From: VAZQ01 sp963821505
GTDB lineage: Bacteria > Pseudomonadota > Alphaproteobacteria > Rhizobiales > Xanthobacteraceae
Assembly (NCBI GenBank): GCA_963821505.1
Contig: CAWGEH010000026.1
Location: 24,544 to 88,543 of the forward strand
DNA: 64,000 nt
Direction: 5' to 3'
Part shown: positions 26,113 to 36,217 of the stretch, piece by piece
Numbering within the stretch: position 1 is the first letter of the stretch
Layout of the letters: each line of letters opens with the position of its first letter
Notes under the pieces: model-generated
Seen by the model: only the letters and a program-made list of their open reading frames with translations
Database searches by the model: none
What the model was told of the DNA's origin: nothing
Position numbers and translations under genes: made by a program

Positions 26113-26194
26113 GGCCCGCCGCAGCCCTCCTGCTGATGACGTGATCCTCCCCGGGCTCGCCGCCGCGAGCGCGACGCACCGGCTTGCGGCGATT

Positions 26195-26299
26195 AGAGCG
26201 CATCCCGATTGGATCGAATCGTGATGCGCTCTAGATTCTTCGATTTTGCGCATGTTCTATTCGGAAAACCGGTTCCCACTTTTCCGGAACATGCGCTAG
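26195..26299 (+). repeat. Two-hairpin intergenic repeat, copy 2 of 5
   Basis: Almost identical to the element at 10992, in the same orientation: a hairpin with GAGCGCATCCCGATT and GATGCGCTC arms, then a second with GCGCATGTTC and GGAACATGCGC arms. It lies between the DsbA-like gene and aroQ and may end or stabilise the upstream transcript. Confidence 0.85.
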
Positions 26300-26418
26300 G
26301 ACCGCAAGAGCCGGGCAAGCCCCGCCCAGGCCGCCGCGCTGCGCCGCCGCGGCTTCCCCTTTGCGCGCGAGGCCCCTATAAGGCGGGAGACTCTCCTGGT
26401 CGCGGCGCCGGACCGTCC

Positions 26419-26875
26419 ATGGCGAAAACCGTTTACGTCCTCAACGGCCCCAACCTCAATCTCCTCGGCACGCGCGAGCCCAAGACCTATGGCCGCGCAA
26501 CTCTCAAGGACTTGGAGAAGCTTTGCCGCGCGGCCGCCGGGCGCCATGCGCTGGAGATCGAATTTCGCCAGTCGAATCACGAGGGCGAGATCGTCGATTT
26601 CGATCCACCAGGCCGGCGCCGAGAACGCCGCCGGAATCATCATCAATGCCGGCGCCTATACCCACACCTCGGTGGCGATCCGCGACGCGATCGCGGCGAT
26701 CGAGGTGCCGGTCGTCGAAGTCCATATCAGCAACATCTTCGCGCGCGAGAGCTTTCGCCATCATTCCCACATCGCACCGGTGGCGAAGGCGAGCCTGTGC
26801 GGCTTCGGGGTCGATGGCTACGCGCTCGCGATCGATGGCTTGGCCGCGATGATCGACGCGCGGCGAAAGGGCTGA
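26419..26875 (+). pseudogene. aroQ: Type II 3-dehydroquinate dehydratase, frameshifted
   Basis: AroQ converts 3-dehydroquinate to 3-dehydroshikimate in the shikimate pathway. The N-terminal frame (from ATG 26419) carries YVLNGPNLNLLGTREP and the active-site FRQSNHEGEIVD. The C-terminal frame resumes with IHQAGAENAAGIIINAGAYT and ends with EVHISNIFARESFRHHS and its catalytic histidine. The frame change lies at 26599-26602, in GATTTCGATCC. Removing one base there (for example one T) restores a 151-residue protein of normal family length with every catalytic residue. The defect is therefore probably an assembly or sequencing error, or a very recent mutation. It is followed 4 bp later by accB. 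Confidence 0.85.
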
Positions 26876-26879
26876 AGTC

Positions 26880-27362
26880 ATGGCCGGCGAGCGCAGAGGC
26901 AAGGACGTTTCCAAGGACAAGCCCGCCGTCGATCACGACTTGATCCGCGAATTGGCGCAGCTGCTCGACGAGACCGGGCTGAGCGAGATCGAGTTCGAAC
27001 GCGACGGGCAGCGCGTGCGGGTCGCCCGCCAAGCGCAAGCGCCGGCGACCGCGCCGGCGCGCGTGACCGCTGCGGCGGACGAACCCGCGCCTGTCGCCGA
27101 TAACGCGCCGGCCGACCCCGCCAAGCATCCAGGCGTGGTCACGTCGCCGATGGTCGGCACCGCCTATGTCGGTGCCGAGCCGGGGGCGCGGCCTTTCGTC
27201 GAGGTCGGCAGCCGGGTGGAGGTAGGCGACACGCTCCTCATCGTCGAGGCCATGAAGACCATGAACCAGATCCCCTCCCCGCGCAGCGGAACGGTGATTC
27301 AGGTTCTGATCGAGGACGGCCAGCCGGTCGAATTCGGCGAGCCGTTGATGATTGTCGAGTGA
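26880..27362 (+). CDS. accB: Biotin carboxyl carrier protein of acetyl-CoA carboxylase
   Basis: A 160-residue protein. The N-terminal helix (HDLIRELAQLLDETGLSEIE) is followed by an Ala/Pro-rich flexible linker and the C-terminal biotinyl domain, with the biotinylated lysine in EAMKTMNQI near residue 125. It carries carboxybiotin between biotin carboxylase and the carboxyltransferase in fatty acid synthesis. It starts 4 bp after aroQ and is followed by accC after 65 bp. The order aroQ-accB-accC is widespread in proteobacteria and indicates one operon. Confidence 0.95.
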   Translation: MAGERRGKDVSKDKPAVDHDLIRELAQLLDETGLSEIEFERDGQRVRVARQAQAPATAPARVTAAADEPAPVADNAPADPAKHPGVVTSPMVGTAYVGAEPGARPFVEVGSRVEVGDTLLIVEAMKTMNQIPSPRSGTVIQVLIEDGQPVEFGEPLMIVE

Positions 27363-27427
27363 CGGGACCGAGCGCCCGTCCGAGGCTCTGCGTGCGTCGC
27401 CCCGGAAACGCCAACCAAGATGCCGAA

Positions 27428-28776
<1,349 letters not shown>

Positions 28777-28780
<4 letters not shown>

Positions 28781-28884
28781 CGCATGTTCCGGAAAAGTGG
28801 GAACCGGTTTTCCGAACAGGACATGCGCAAGATCGTAAGACTCTAGAGCGCATCACGAACCGACCCAATCGGGATGCGCTCTAG
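28777..28884 (-). repeat. Two-hairpin intergenic repeat, copy 3 of 5 (inverted)
   Basis: The same unit as at 10992 but in reverse orientation, starting CTAGCGCATGTTCCGG and ending GGGATGCGCTCTAG. Its first four bases contain the TAG stop codon of accC. The element therefore directly abuts and supplies the gene end, and can act as its 3' hairpin. Confidence 0.85.
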
Positions 28885-28912
28885 CGGCGCCGCCGCTTGG
28901 TGGCGATTGCCC

Positions 28913-29326
28913 CTACAGGCATGCGCCGGCCCGCACGCGCTTCGCCAGCACGAGATGTTGCAGAAGCCGGCCGACGTCGAACAGGTCGTAGGGTTTGGGA
29001 ACGAATATCGCCCCCGCGACCGGATTGGGCTGCTCGACCAGCGACCGCCGGCCCGACGTATAGATCACCGGCAGATCGGGGCGCAATTCGCGCGCGCGCT
29101 TCGCCAGCACGGCGCCGTCCATGCCGCCGGGCAGGTTGACGTCGGTGAACAGCGCGTCGATCGGGCAAGCCGCCGCGAGGCGGCGCAAAGCGTCGGCGGC
29201 GTTCGACACCGCCTCGACCTCGAAGCCCTGTTCCTGCAGCGCCTCGGCGGCGACCGCGCTGATCAACGGCTCGTCCTCGACCAGCAGCACGCTCGGCGGC
29301 TGTCCCCTCTGCGTCACAGCAAGCAT
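28913..29326 (-). CDS. Single-domain response regulator (receiver)
   Basis: A 137-residue CheY-like receiver with no output domain. The acidic pair is in VLLVEDEPLI near residue 17, the phosphorylated aspartate in ALFTDVNLPGGMDG near 62, the conserved threonine or serine in VIYTSGRRS near 91, and the lysine in FVPKPYDLFDV near 112. Such proteins pass phosphate within a phosphorelay or bind partners. No histidine kinase is adjacent. It is on the same strand as the copper genes upstream, with a gap of about 270 bp. Confidence 0.85.
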   Translation of the reverse strand: MLAVTQRGQPPSVLLVEDEPLISAVAAEALQEQGFEVEAVSNAADALRRLAAACPIDALFTDVNLPGGMDGAVLAKRARELRPDLPVIYTSGRRSLVEQPNPVAGAIFVPKPYDLFDVGRLLQHLVLAKRVRAGACL

Positions 29327-29597
29327 GGCCGCTCCCCCTCCTTCTCCGCGATCGGCGCAGTCCTCGCGAGCGCAACGTGCCGGCGCAATGATGGTTCGGA
29401 TGGCGCGAAAGTTTGCGCGGATCGTGGCTAAAGGCGGGTTAACCCCGCCGCAGGTCTTGCGAAAGAATTAAGGTTACGCACGCGTGGTGCGGCGAAGGGG
29501 GGCCGGCTCGCCGTCACGGACATGCGCCGCTCGAAGCGTCCAGAGCGTGTCCCGATCCGAAGAAATGGGACGCGCGTTGGCGGCCAATCCCGCACGC

Positions 29598-31223
29598 TTA
29601 CGGCACCCGCGGCAGCACCACCGTGTCCTCGATTGTCACCTTCTCGAAATCGCTGATCAGGATTTCCACCCGCAGGTTCCATCGCCCCGCGACCGGGATG
29701 CGCAGGTCGTCGATCCGCCAGTTGTTGTCGCCTGCCGGCGCGGCAGCCAGGCGCAGGGGCTCGATCCCGGCGGCGGGATTGGCGAGCACGAGCGTGACCT
29801 CCTTGACCGCGAAGGGCTGGAAGGCGCCGTCGAGCACCAGCAGGCTGGCCCGCGCGCGCCCCCCGCTTTGCCGCGCGATCTCGATCTCGGCCATCGCCTT
29901 CGCGCCATGGACGTGGAGCGAGATCGGGGCGTCGGAAGCGAGCGCGCGCGGCGGTGGGGTGAAACGCCACAGCGCCACCAGGCCCAGGATCGCCACTGCG
30001 ATGGCGAGTTCGAGCGCGATCGAGGCCACGAACGGGCGCGCGGCCGCCGCGCCGTGGGTTTCGAACTTCGGCACCAGCCAATATCGGTTGGCCGCGGCCA
30101 GCGCGAACAAAGCCGTGACGCAGGCAAGCTTGCACGCGAGCACCAAGCCATAGCTCGTCGTCCACAGCGCATCGATGCGACCGAGCTGAACCACGGCGAG
30201 CCAGAACCCGCTCACCAGAAGGAGCACGACCACAAACGGAATCGCTCGCGAAAACCGCTCGAGTTCCATGACCCCATCAGCGGAGCCGCGCAGGCCGGCC
30301 GCGCGCACCGCCGCGTAGAGCGGCAGCAGCGAGCCAAGCCAGAAAGCGACGGCGAGGGCGTGCAGCAATACCGCCGAACGGCTGACCAGCCGCGGCTCGG
30401 CCGTGCTGGCATGCCCGCTGAGCGAAAGCGCAAGGCCGATGCCCAACACTCCGAGCAGGGACAAGCCGCGGGCCATGCGGGCCGACTTTGCCGCGAACGT
30501 GAACAGGCCGGCGAACAGGGCGAAAGCGGCTGCGATCGCGGTGAGTCCGTAGGCCGTGTCGAGGCCGCTGCGCCAGGCAAGCGCCCCCGTCAAACCGGAG
30601 AGCGGAAGCTCGAGGGCATCGAGGCCCTGCAACCCGGCCGACAATGGCACCGCGACGAGCCCGGCGGCGATGAGCGTCACGATCCACCTTCCGGCGGCGC
30701 GGGAAGCCGGTGTGGCGATCCAGGCGCGGAAGAACGCGCCGCCGACACCAAGGAACAGCCCGACATAGATGACGACCTTGACCGCCCAGAGCGCGGGCCG
30801 GACGAATGGGGTGCCGACATTCTCGCCTCCGGCCGCGGCCTGCGTGCTCGGTGCGCCGATCGAGAACATCAGCGAGCCGCCGACCGGATGTCCGTCGGCC
30901 GAGATCACGCGCCAGCTGAGCACGTGCGTGCCGCGCTGCAAGCTCTGCGGCGGGGTGATGGTGACGGTCGCGTCTTGGGCGACGACAGCGGACGGCGCCA
31001 TCGGCTCGCCATCCGGTCCGATCAGTCGGATCACCAGCGGCGCGACCGGCTCGTTGAACGTCAAGGTCAGCGCCGCCGGCGCAAGCGGCACCACCGCCCC
31101 GTCCGCCGGCGTCGCCTTGACCAGCGAGGCGTGCGCGCGCGCCTGCGACGCGAGCGCGACGACGATCAGCAGCGCCGTGAAAAAGGCGGCGACACAGGCG
31201 AGGCCGCGCCGGCTGATCTCCAC
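29598..31223 (-). CDS. CopC/CopD fusion, copper resistance or import protein
   Basis: A 541-residue protein. After a signal peptide cut before HASLVKATPADGA, residues 31-125 form a CopC domain with the copper-binding N-terminal histidine and a second site in ISADGHPVGGSL. A CopD-like membrane domain of about eight helices follows (LWAVKVVIYVGLFLGVGGAF, TTSYGLVLACKLACVTALFA). A C-terminal periplasmic beta-domain of about 110 residues closes the protein (LHVHGAKAMAEIEIARQSGG). YcnJ-like fusions of this type import copper. It starts 3 bp after the YcnI gene, so the two are translated together. Confidence 0.88.
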   Translation of the reverse strand: MEISRRGLACVAAFFTALLIVVALASQARAHASLVKATPADGAVVPLAPAALTLTFNEPVAPLVIRLIGPDGEPMAPSAVVAQDATVTITPPQSLQRGTHVLSWRVISADGHPVGGSLMFSIGAPSTQAAAGGENVGTPFVRPALWAVKVVIYVGLFLGVGGAFFRAWIATPASRAAGRWIVTLIAAGLVAVPLSAGLQGLDALELPLSGLTGALAWRSGLDTAYGLTAIAAAFALFAGLFTFAAKSARMARGLSLLGVLGIGLALSLSGHASTAEPRLVSRSAVLLHALAVAFWLGSLLPLYAAVRAAGLRGSADGVMELERFSRAIPFVVVLLLVSGFWLAVVQLGRIDALWTTSYGLVLACKLACVTALFALAAANRYWLVPKFETHGAAAARPFVASIALELAIAVAILGLVALWRFTPPPRALASDAPISLHVHGAKAMAEIEIARQSGGRARASLLVLDGAFQPFAVKEVTLVLANPAAGIEPLRLAAAPAGDNNWRIDDLRIPVAGRWNLRVEILISDFEKVTIEDTVVLPRVP

Positions 31224-31226
31224 GAC

Positions 31227-31748
31227 CTACATCTTCGGCAACAGCTTGAGCGCCGGTGCCGGCTCGGGAGAGTCGCCCGCGGAGTTCCCCGCGGCGGGGA
31301 TCTCGATCCAGCGATGAACGCCTTTCTCGCATTCCTGCACCACCGGGAAATAGAGCATCGTTCCGGGTTCGAGATCGCCGGCGAGAAAGCCGGTGAAGAC
31401 GAACTCGTCGTAGTAGGCGTCGGGCAGGCTGCCGCCGCTGAACCGGATCTCGGTCACGCCTTCGGAAAGCTTGGCGCCGTGAAAATAGCCGTAGGTCCTG
31501 GGGTACTTGCCGTTGACGGTATCGATCTTCCATCCCGGCTTCGGCATCGGCTTGACCGCGATCATTCCGTCGGGGACGCGCACGCGCAGCGCGATGGTGG
31601 CCGTGCCTTCGCAGCCATGCGGAACGCGCAGCACCGCCTTGTAAGGCGCGCCGACGGGCGCTTCGCGCGTTTCGAGGGTGACGTGTGCGGACGCCGTGCC
31701 GATGAAAGCAACGGCGCCAGCGGCGCCGAGGATGAGCTCGCGAACCAT
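31227..31748 (-). CDS. YcnI-family (DUF1775) copper-binding protein
   Basis: A 173-residue exported protein. The signal peptide ends at TASA, leaving a mature N-terminus HVTLETREAP whose first histidine is the known copper ligand of YcnI proteins. The beta-sandwich continues with YKAVLRVPHGCEGTATIALR, KPGWKIDTVNGKY and SGGSLPDAYYDEFVFTG. It probably delivers copper to the CopCD protein encoded 3 bp downstream. The C-terminus (PAPALKLLPKM) is short, without the membrane anchor seen in some relatives. Confidence 0.9.
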   Translation of the reverse strand: MVRELILGAAGAVAFIGTASAHVTLETREAPVGAPYKAVLRVPHGCEGTATIALRVRVPDGMIAVKPMPKPGWKIDTVNGKYPRTYGYFHGAKLSEGVTEIRFSGGSLPDAYYDEFVFTGFLAGDLEPGTMLYFPVVQECEKGVHRWIEIPAAGNSAGDSPEPAPALKLLPKM

Positions 31749-31814
31749 TTTGCATCTCCAAGCTTATGGCATGAACGGCGGGCGAAAGGCTCGCCCGCAG
31801 CAGCTACGACTCGT

Positions 31815-32213
31815 TCATGCAAGACTTGGAGGCGCCTGCGAGAGCCCCGCGCGGATGGCGCCGCGCGCGATGATGACGGTGAAGCTCGAACGGGCGACCG
31901 GGCGTGACGCCTGCGGCGCTTGCGCTACGCTCGGTACAACCGGCGGCGCGATGCCGGGCGCCGCCGCCATGCAATAGGCGCAACAAAGATGCCGGACCTT
32001 GGCGGGTTCCGGCCCCGTCGCATCGCCGGGACCGGGGGCGCCCGATCCATGGCAGATCGCGTCGGCTGGGCCGGACGCCAGCATCGCAGCCGCCTGCGCG
32101 GCCGCAACGCCCGCCAGCAGAGCCTGCACCACGACGAGGCACGTCGCGATCAGCACGATCGGGCGTCGGCACGGATGCGCGGCAAATCCGGTTGGCACGA
32201 GAACCTCTCGCAT
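31815..32213 (-). CDS. DUF2946-like membrane protein in the copper operon
   Basis: A 132-residue protein with an N-terminal hydrophobic helix (RRPIVLIATCLVVVQALLAG), a central cysteine motif HLCCAYCMAAAPG and a second hydrophobic stretch. Small proteins with this layout (DUF2946) occur next to copper genes, and the cysteines and methionine could bind copper. It is the first gene of the minus-strand set DUF2946-YcnI-CopCD and is divergent from aat. Confidence 0.65.
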   Translation of the reverse strand: MREVLVPTGFAAHPCRRPIVLIATCLVVVQALLAGVAAAQAAAMLASGPADAICHGSGAPGPGDATGPEPAKVRHLCCAYCMAAAPGIAPPVVPSVAQAPQASRPVARSSFTVIIARGAIRAGLSQAPPSLA

Positions 32214-32273
32214 GACAGGCTAGCACACCTTATCTTTGGAAATCATCCGCGCCGCCGGCTCGGAAGCAAACGC

Positions 32274-32960
32274 ATGGCCAACCGCGAAACCGCCCTCATC
32301 GAGATCACGCCGGAAGTGCTGCTCAAGGCCTATGCCTGCGGCATCTTTCCCATGGCGGACAGCGCGGAGGACCCTGCCCTCTACTGGATCGAGCCGGAGA
32401 TGCGCGGCGTCATTCCGCTCGATCGCTTTCATGTTCCCACGCGGCTCGCCCGAACGGTGCGTTCCGACCGCTTCACCGTCACCGTCAACCGCGACTTCGA
32501 CGGCGTGCTGGAAGGTTGCGCGGAGGCTCGCGACGGCCGGCCGCGCACGTGGATCAATGCGCGCATCCGCGTGCTCTATCGCAAGCTCTACGAGCGCCGC
32601 CATTGCCACAGCCTCGAAGTCTACGAGGGCGACGCGCTGGTCGGCGGGCTCTACGGGGTCACGCTCGGGCGGGCCTTCTTCGGCGAGAGCATGTTCCATC
32701 GCGCGCGCGACGCGTCCAAAGTCGCGCTCGTGCATCTCATGGCCCGGCTCAAGGTCGGCGGATTCAAGCTGCTCGACACCCAGTACGTGACCGATCACCT
32801 CAGGACCTTCGGCGCCATCGAGGTGCCGCGGCGGCAATATCACAAGCTGCTGGAAGCCGCGCTCTCGGGCGAAGGCGACTTCGCTGCGCTCGGCACCAGA
32901 CGCCCGGTCAAGGGCGCGCACGTGCTCGCCCAGCTCGCGCGGGATCGATCACTCTATTGA
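32274..32960 (+). CDS. aat: Leucyl/phenylalanyl-tRNA--protein transferase
   Basis: A 228-residue enzyme that attaches Leu or Phe to proteins with N-terminal Arg or Lys, marking them for ClpS/ClpAP. Family segments are ITPEVLLKAYACGIFPMA near residue 10, YWIEPEMRGVIPLD near 35, TWINARIRVLYRKLY near 85, HSLEVYEGDALVGGLYGV near 110, and FFGESMFHRARDASKVAL near 133. The start is the first Met before the conserved region. It lies upstream of the DUF2155 and NDUFA12 genes in a layout common in Bradyrhizobium relatives. Confidence 0.93.
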   Translation: MANRETALIEITPEVLLKAYACGIFPMADSAEDPALYWIEPEMRGVIPLDRFHVPTRLARTVRSDRFTVTVNRDFDGVLEGCAEARDGRPRTWINARIRVLYRKLYERRHCHSLEVYEGDALVGGLYGVTLGRAFFGESMFHRARDASKVALVHLMARLKVGGFKLLDTQYVTDHLRTFGAIEVPRRQYHKLLEAALSGEGDFAALGTRRPVKGAHVLAQLARDRSLY

Positions 32961-33042
32961 AGAATTGAAGAGTGGTCCGGCCGCAGGCTGTTGTCGGGAC
33001 GAATCCGCAACGGTCAGGATCAGCCTTAGGACGCAAGCGCGA

Positions 33043-33924
33043 TCAACGGCGCAGCTGCGGCTGCGGACCGCGTCGCGGCGCGGCCGGCGGCGGCTTCGCC
33101 GGTTGTGCCGCGGGCGCCGGCGGGGGCTCGGGCGGCGCGGTGGCAGCGACCACCGGATTCTTGCAGTCCGTGAGCCAGACGTCGTAGATCGGGTGCTCGA
33201 CCGCATGCAGGCCCGGACTCGATGCGAACATCCAGCCGGTGAAGATGCGCTTGACCTCGCCTTGCAGCGTCACCTCGTCCACCTCGATGAACGCGTCGGT
33301 GTTGGGCGTCTCGGTCGGCGGGCGGGTGTAGCATACGCGCGGCGTCACCTGCAGCGCGCCGAATTGCACGGTCTCGCCGATGGCGGCATCGAAGGTAATG
33401 ATGCGCCCCGTGATTTTGTCGAGGCCGGAGAACAGCGCGCCCTTGTTCGCGATCTTCTGCGACGGCGGCTCGGACACGATCTCGTCGCCGGGCTGCGGCG
33501 AGGTATCGGCGGGTCGCGGCGCGCCGGGCGGCTGGCGCTGTCCGGGCGGCAGACCGGGCAGCGCCGGCTGCCCGCTGGGCGCGCTCACGGAGGGATCGAC
33601 CGCCGCGGAGGTTCCGTCGGGCGGAGGCAGCGGCTGCGATTGAACTCCGCTGTCGGGCGGCGCCGGCCGGGCCTGGCCGGGATATTGCTGCCCGGGATAT
33701 CGCTGCTCCGGATAGGACTGCTGGGGATCCTGCGGATAGCCTTGCGGTTGCGGCACCGGCGCCTGCGGCCGGCCCGCGGGGACGCTCGACGGCGGACGCG
33801 GCGGAGGACCAAAAAGCGCTTCGAACGGATTGATGAACTGCGCCGCCGCGGGAAGAACGCCGAGCGCGGCGAGGATCGTGACCGGAGCGACGATCAAGCA
33901 GGCGGTGCGGAACGATGGTGCCAT
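33043..33924 (-). CDS. DUF2155-domain exported protein
   Basis: A 293-residue exported protein. The signal peptide covers residues 1-28. A proline/glutamine-rich low-complexity stretch runs from about 38 to 140. The conserved DUF2155 domain lies near 160-255 (ITGRIITFDAAIGETVQFGA, VCYTRPPTETPNTDAFIEVD, IFTGWMFASSPGLHAVEHPI, YDVWLTDC), with two cysteines that could pair. A Pro/Ala tail follows. The function is not established; the position beside the complex I accessory gene NDUFA12 is conserved in alphaproteobacteria. Confidence 0.85.
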   Translation of the reverse strand: MAPSFRTACLIVAPVTILAALGVLPAAAQFINPFEALFGPPPRPPSSVPAGRPQAPVPQPQGYPQDPQQSYPEQRYPGQQYPGQARPAPPDSGVQSQPLPPPDGTSAAVDPSVSAPSGQPALPGLPPGQRQPPGAPRPADTSPQPGDEIVSEPPSQKIANKGALFSGLDKITGRIITFDAAIGETVQFGALQVTPRVCYTRPPTETPNTDAFIEVDEVTLQGEVKRIFTGWMFASSPGLHAVEHPIYDVWLTDCKNPVVAATAPPEPPPAPAAQPAKPPPAAPRRGPQPQLRR

Positions 33925-34114
33925 CGGGCGAGTCGGTGCTCGAAAACGTGCGGGTATCTGCCGCCGGTCTGGGCTGGTCAGGTTAATAAGGGGAATACGG
34001 CGAATCAGAGGTCAGGGGGTCGCGCGAGCGCCGCCGGGGCCCCTCGGCCACGCAGCCGAAAGCTCAACAACCAGAATGACTTCGATTGTCCGGCGGCGGC
34101 CGCCCATCGGCCGG

Positions 34115-34525
34115 TCATCGGCCCGGAGTCCAGGCCTTGTAGTCGCCGGTGGCCTTCGGCCTGCGGCCCTGGGCGAGGGTGGAGCCGGTCGGGCGATGGG
34201 CGCCCGGCGTGCCGGTGAGATTGGGCCGGTGCGGCTTCCACCACGGCTGCGGCGTGACTTTTTCCTCCGTGGGAGGCGTGTCGACGGTGTGGTGGAGCCA
34301 GCCATGCCAGGACGGCGGCACGGTCGAGGCTTCGGCGACGCCGCTGTAGATCACCCAACGCCGCTCAAAGCCCAGTCCCGGATCGATCTTGCCCCCTCTG
34401 GTGCGGAAGTAGCGGTTGCCGAACTCGTCCTCGCCGACGAACTCGCCGTAGAGCCAGGTCCACAGCAGGGTGCCGAAGGTCGCCCCGTTCCACCAGGTGA
34501 AGACGCGCAGGAAGAAATTCTTCAT
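34115..34525 (-). CDS. NADH:ubiquinone oxidoreductase accessory subunit NDUFA12
   Basis: A 136-residue protein of the NDUFA12/B17.2 family, an accessory subunit of respiratory complex I found in alphaproteobacteria and mitochondria. Conserved parts are WWNGATFGTLLWTWLYGEFV near residue 9, VGEDEFGNRYFRTR near 28, RRWVIYSG near 50 and VPPSWHGWLHHTVD near 65, with the tail KPHRPNLTGTPGAHRP. The start at 34525 is the usual family start (MKNFFLRVFTWWN); the longer frame upstream is arginine-rich and unsupported. Confidence 0.93.
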   Translation of the reverse strand: MKNFFLRVFTWWNGATFGTLLWTWLYGEFVGEDEFGNRYFRTRGGKIDPGLGFERRWVIYSGVAEASTVPPSWHGWLHHTVDTPPTEEKVTPQPWWKPHRPNLTGTPGAHRPTGSTLAQGRRPKATGDYKAWTPGR

Positions 34526-34673
34526 CACACTCGCTGCTCGTAACGCGGCGCGCGCCGCTCGATCCGCTGAAAAGCCGGACGTGTTCCCCGGGCGCGGAGC
34601 GTTCCAACGTCGAGGCGCGTTGATGCCACCGCGCTCAGGCGGTGTCCAGGGCCGCGCGCCCGGACGGCCGCGG

Positions 34674-34717
34674 CGCGACGCACGGGGTCGCGACGCACGG
34701 GGGTCGCGACGCACGGC
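34674..34717. repeat. Short tandem repeat, three units of about 15 bp
   Basis: Three direct copies of CGCGACGCACGGGG(G) with one- or two-base spacers lie in the gap of about 295 bp between the NDUFA12 gene and the Bug receptor gene. The rest of the gap shows no gene. The repeat may be simple slippage or a binding array. Confidence 0.6.
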
Positions 34718-34820
34718 AGGCGAGAACCGCAGCGCACTGATCGGCCGGCGTGCGCCTGTTGCTCATGACGAGTTCGCGTGCCTATGGTGACCGCGCACGC
34801 GACCACACGGGAGGACCAGG

Positions 34821-35792
34821 ATGACGCCGTTGCGCCTATGGCAGGTTGCCGGAGCCTTGCTGCTGACGGTTCCGCAGACCGCCTTCGCACAGACCTGGCC
34901 CGAGCGGACGATCCAGGCGATCGTGCCGTTCGCTGCCGGAGCCGCCAACGACATCGTCGGACGCATCGTGCTCGAGCAGGTATCGAAGCAGGTCAACCAG
35001 CCGATCGTGATCGAGAACCGGCCGGGCGCGGGCGGCACCATCGGCGTCACCGCCGTCGCCAAGGCACAGCCCAACGGCTACACCATCCTGGTGCACTCCT
35101 CCTCCTTCAGTGCCGCCTATTCGCTTTACAAGAGCCTGCCCTACGACACGCTCAACGACTTCACCGCGGTGATTCCGCTCGGCAAAACACCGACCGTGCT
35201 GGTGGCGTCGCCGGCCAAGGGCTTCAAGACCGCCGGCGATCTGATCGCCGCCGCCAAGGCCAAGCCCGGCGCCATGAACTTCGCTTCCGCCGGCATCGGC
35301 TCGGTATCGCATCTCGCCGCCGAGCGCTTTCGCCTCAGCGCCGGGATCGAAGCGCAGCACATCCCCTTCCGCGGGCCGAACGAGGCATTCACCGAGTTGA
35401 TGGCCGGACGCATCGATTTTTATTTTCTGCCGCTCGCACCGGCGCTGCCGCTGGTCAAGCAAGGCCAGTTGATCGCGCTCGCGGTGAGCACCGACACACG
35501 GGCGGCCGCCCTGCCCGACGTGCCGACGACGACGGAGCTCGGCTTTAAGGATTCGACGTATGTGTTCTGGACCGGGATTTTCGTTCCCGCCAAGACGCCG
35601 CGCGACATCGTGGACAGGATTTACCCGGAATCGCACAAGGCCATGCAGGTGCCGGCGGTGCAGGAACGGCTCGCCAAGGTCGGCACCGAGACGATGGCGA
35701 TGAGCGCGGACGAATTCGGAAAATATTTCCGCGACGACGTGCTCTCGACCGCCAAGCTCATGCAGCAGGTCGGGGTCAAGCCACGGGATTGA
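34821..35792 (+). CDS. Tripartite tricarboxylate transporter substrate-binding protein (Bug family)
   Basis: A 323-residue periplasmic binding protein. The signal peptide ends at AFAQ (residue 24). The first strand-helix carries the Bug signature TWPERTIQAIVPFAAGAAND, followed by VIENRPGAGGTIGVTAVAKA and later FYFLPLAPALPLVKQGQLIA. Bug proteins bind carboxylic acids for TctAB-type permeases. No permease is adjacent, so this is an orphan receptor, as is frequent in such genomes. The family's aspartate and backbone loops around the ligand (FRGPNEAFTELMAGRIDF) are present. Confidence 0.9.
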   Translation: MTPLRLWQVAGALLLTVPQTAFAQTWPERTIQAIVPFAAGAANDIVGRIVLEQVSKQVNQPIVIENRPGAGGTIGVTAVAKAQPNGYTILVHSSSFSAAYSLYKSLPYDTLNDFTAVIPLGKTPTVLVASPAKGFKTAGDLIAAAKAKPGAMNFASAGIGSVSHLAAERFRLSAGIEAQHIPFRGPNEAFTELMAGRIDFYFLPLAPALPLVKQGQLIALAVSTDTRAAALPDVPTTTELGFKDSTYVFWTGIFVPAKTPRDIVDRIYPESHKAMQVPAVQERLAKVGTETMAMSADEFGKYFRDDVLSTAKLMQQVGVKPRD

Positions 35793-35824
35793 TCGCCGGC
35801 GAGTTCCCGATCCGCCCCTCGAGC

Positions 35825-35930
35825 CTAGCGCATGTTCCGGAAAAGTGGGAACCGGTTTTCCGAAGAGACCATGCGCAGAATTGAAGATCTAGAGCGCATC
35901 ACGATTCGACCTGATCGGGATGCGCTCTAG
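35825..35930 (-). repeat. Two-hairpin intergenic repeat, copy 4 of 5 (inverted)
   Basis: The same unit and orientation as at 28777, beginning CTAGCGCATGTTCCGG and ending GATGCGCTCTAG. It lies between the Bug receptor gene and a small secreted protein gene on the other strand, where it could terminate both. Confidence 0.85.
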
Positions 35931-35940
35931 CGCTGCGCGC

Positions 35941-36132
35941 TCAGCCGGGCTCGCGGCAATAGATCCTGTGCAAGTCCGTAGTGTCGTAATGCGGCGGCGC
36001 GCAGTATTGAGCCAGGGACCTGCCGCCCTCCGGTCCTGTTCGGGTTTGCGCGTAGGTGCGGGCCGTCGCGGTCAAGGCAAGCGCGCCCGCCAGGGTGATC
36101 GTCACCGCATATTGCATTGCTGCCGTTTTCAT
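35941..36132 (-). CDS. Small secreted protein
   Basis: A 63-residue protein. A signal peptide (MKTAAMQYAVTITLAGALAL, cut near TYAQ) precedes a mature part of about 33 residues with two cysteines (YCAPPHYDTTDLHRIYC) suited to one disulfide. I do not recognise it. A second small secreted protein follows upstream on the same strand with a similar signal peptide. Confidence 0.5.
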   Translation of the reverse strand: MKTAAMQYAVTITLAGALALTATARTYAQTRTGPEGGRSLAQYCAPPHYDTTDLHRIYCREPG

Positions 36133-36217
36133 CGTCGTACCTCGATTTGCGAAGGGGGCTGCTGGCGCGAACGCCGGCCGCTTGGGAAACGCGATGGATC
36201 GGAGCGCCGGATCCTGA

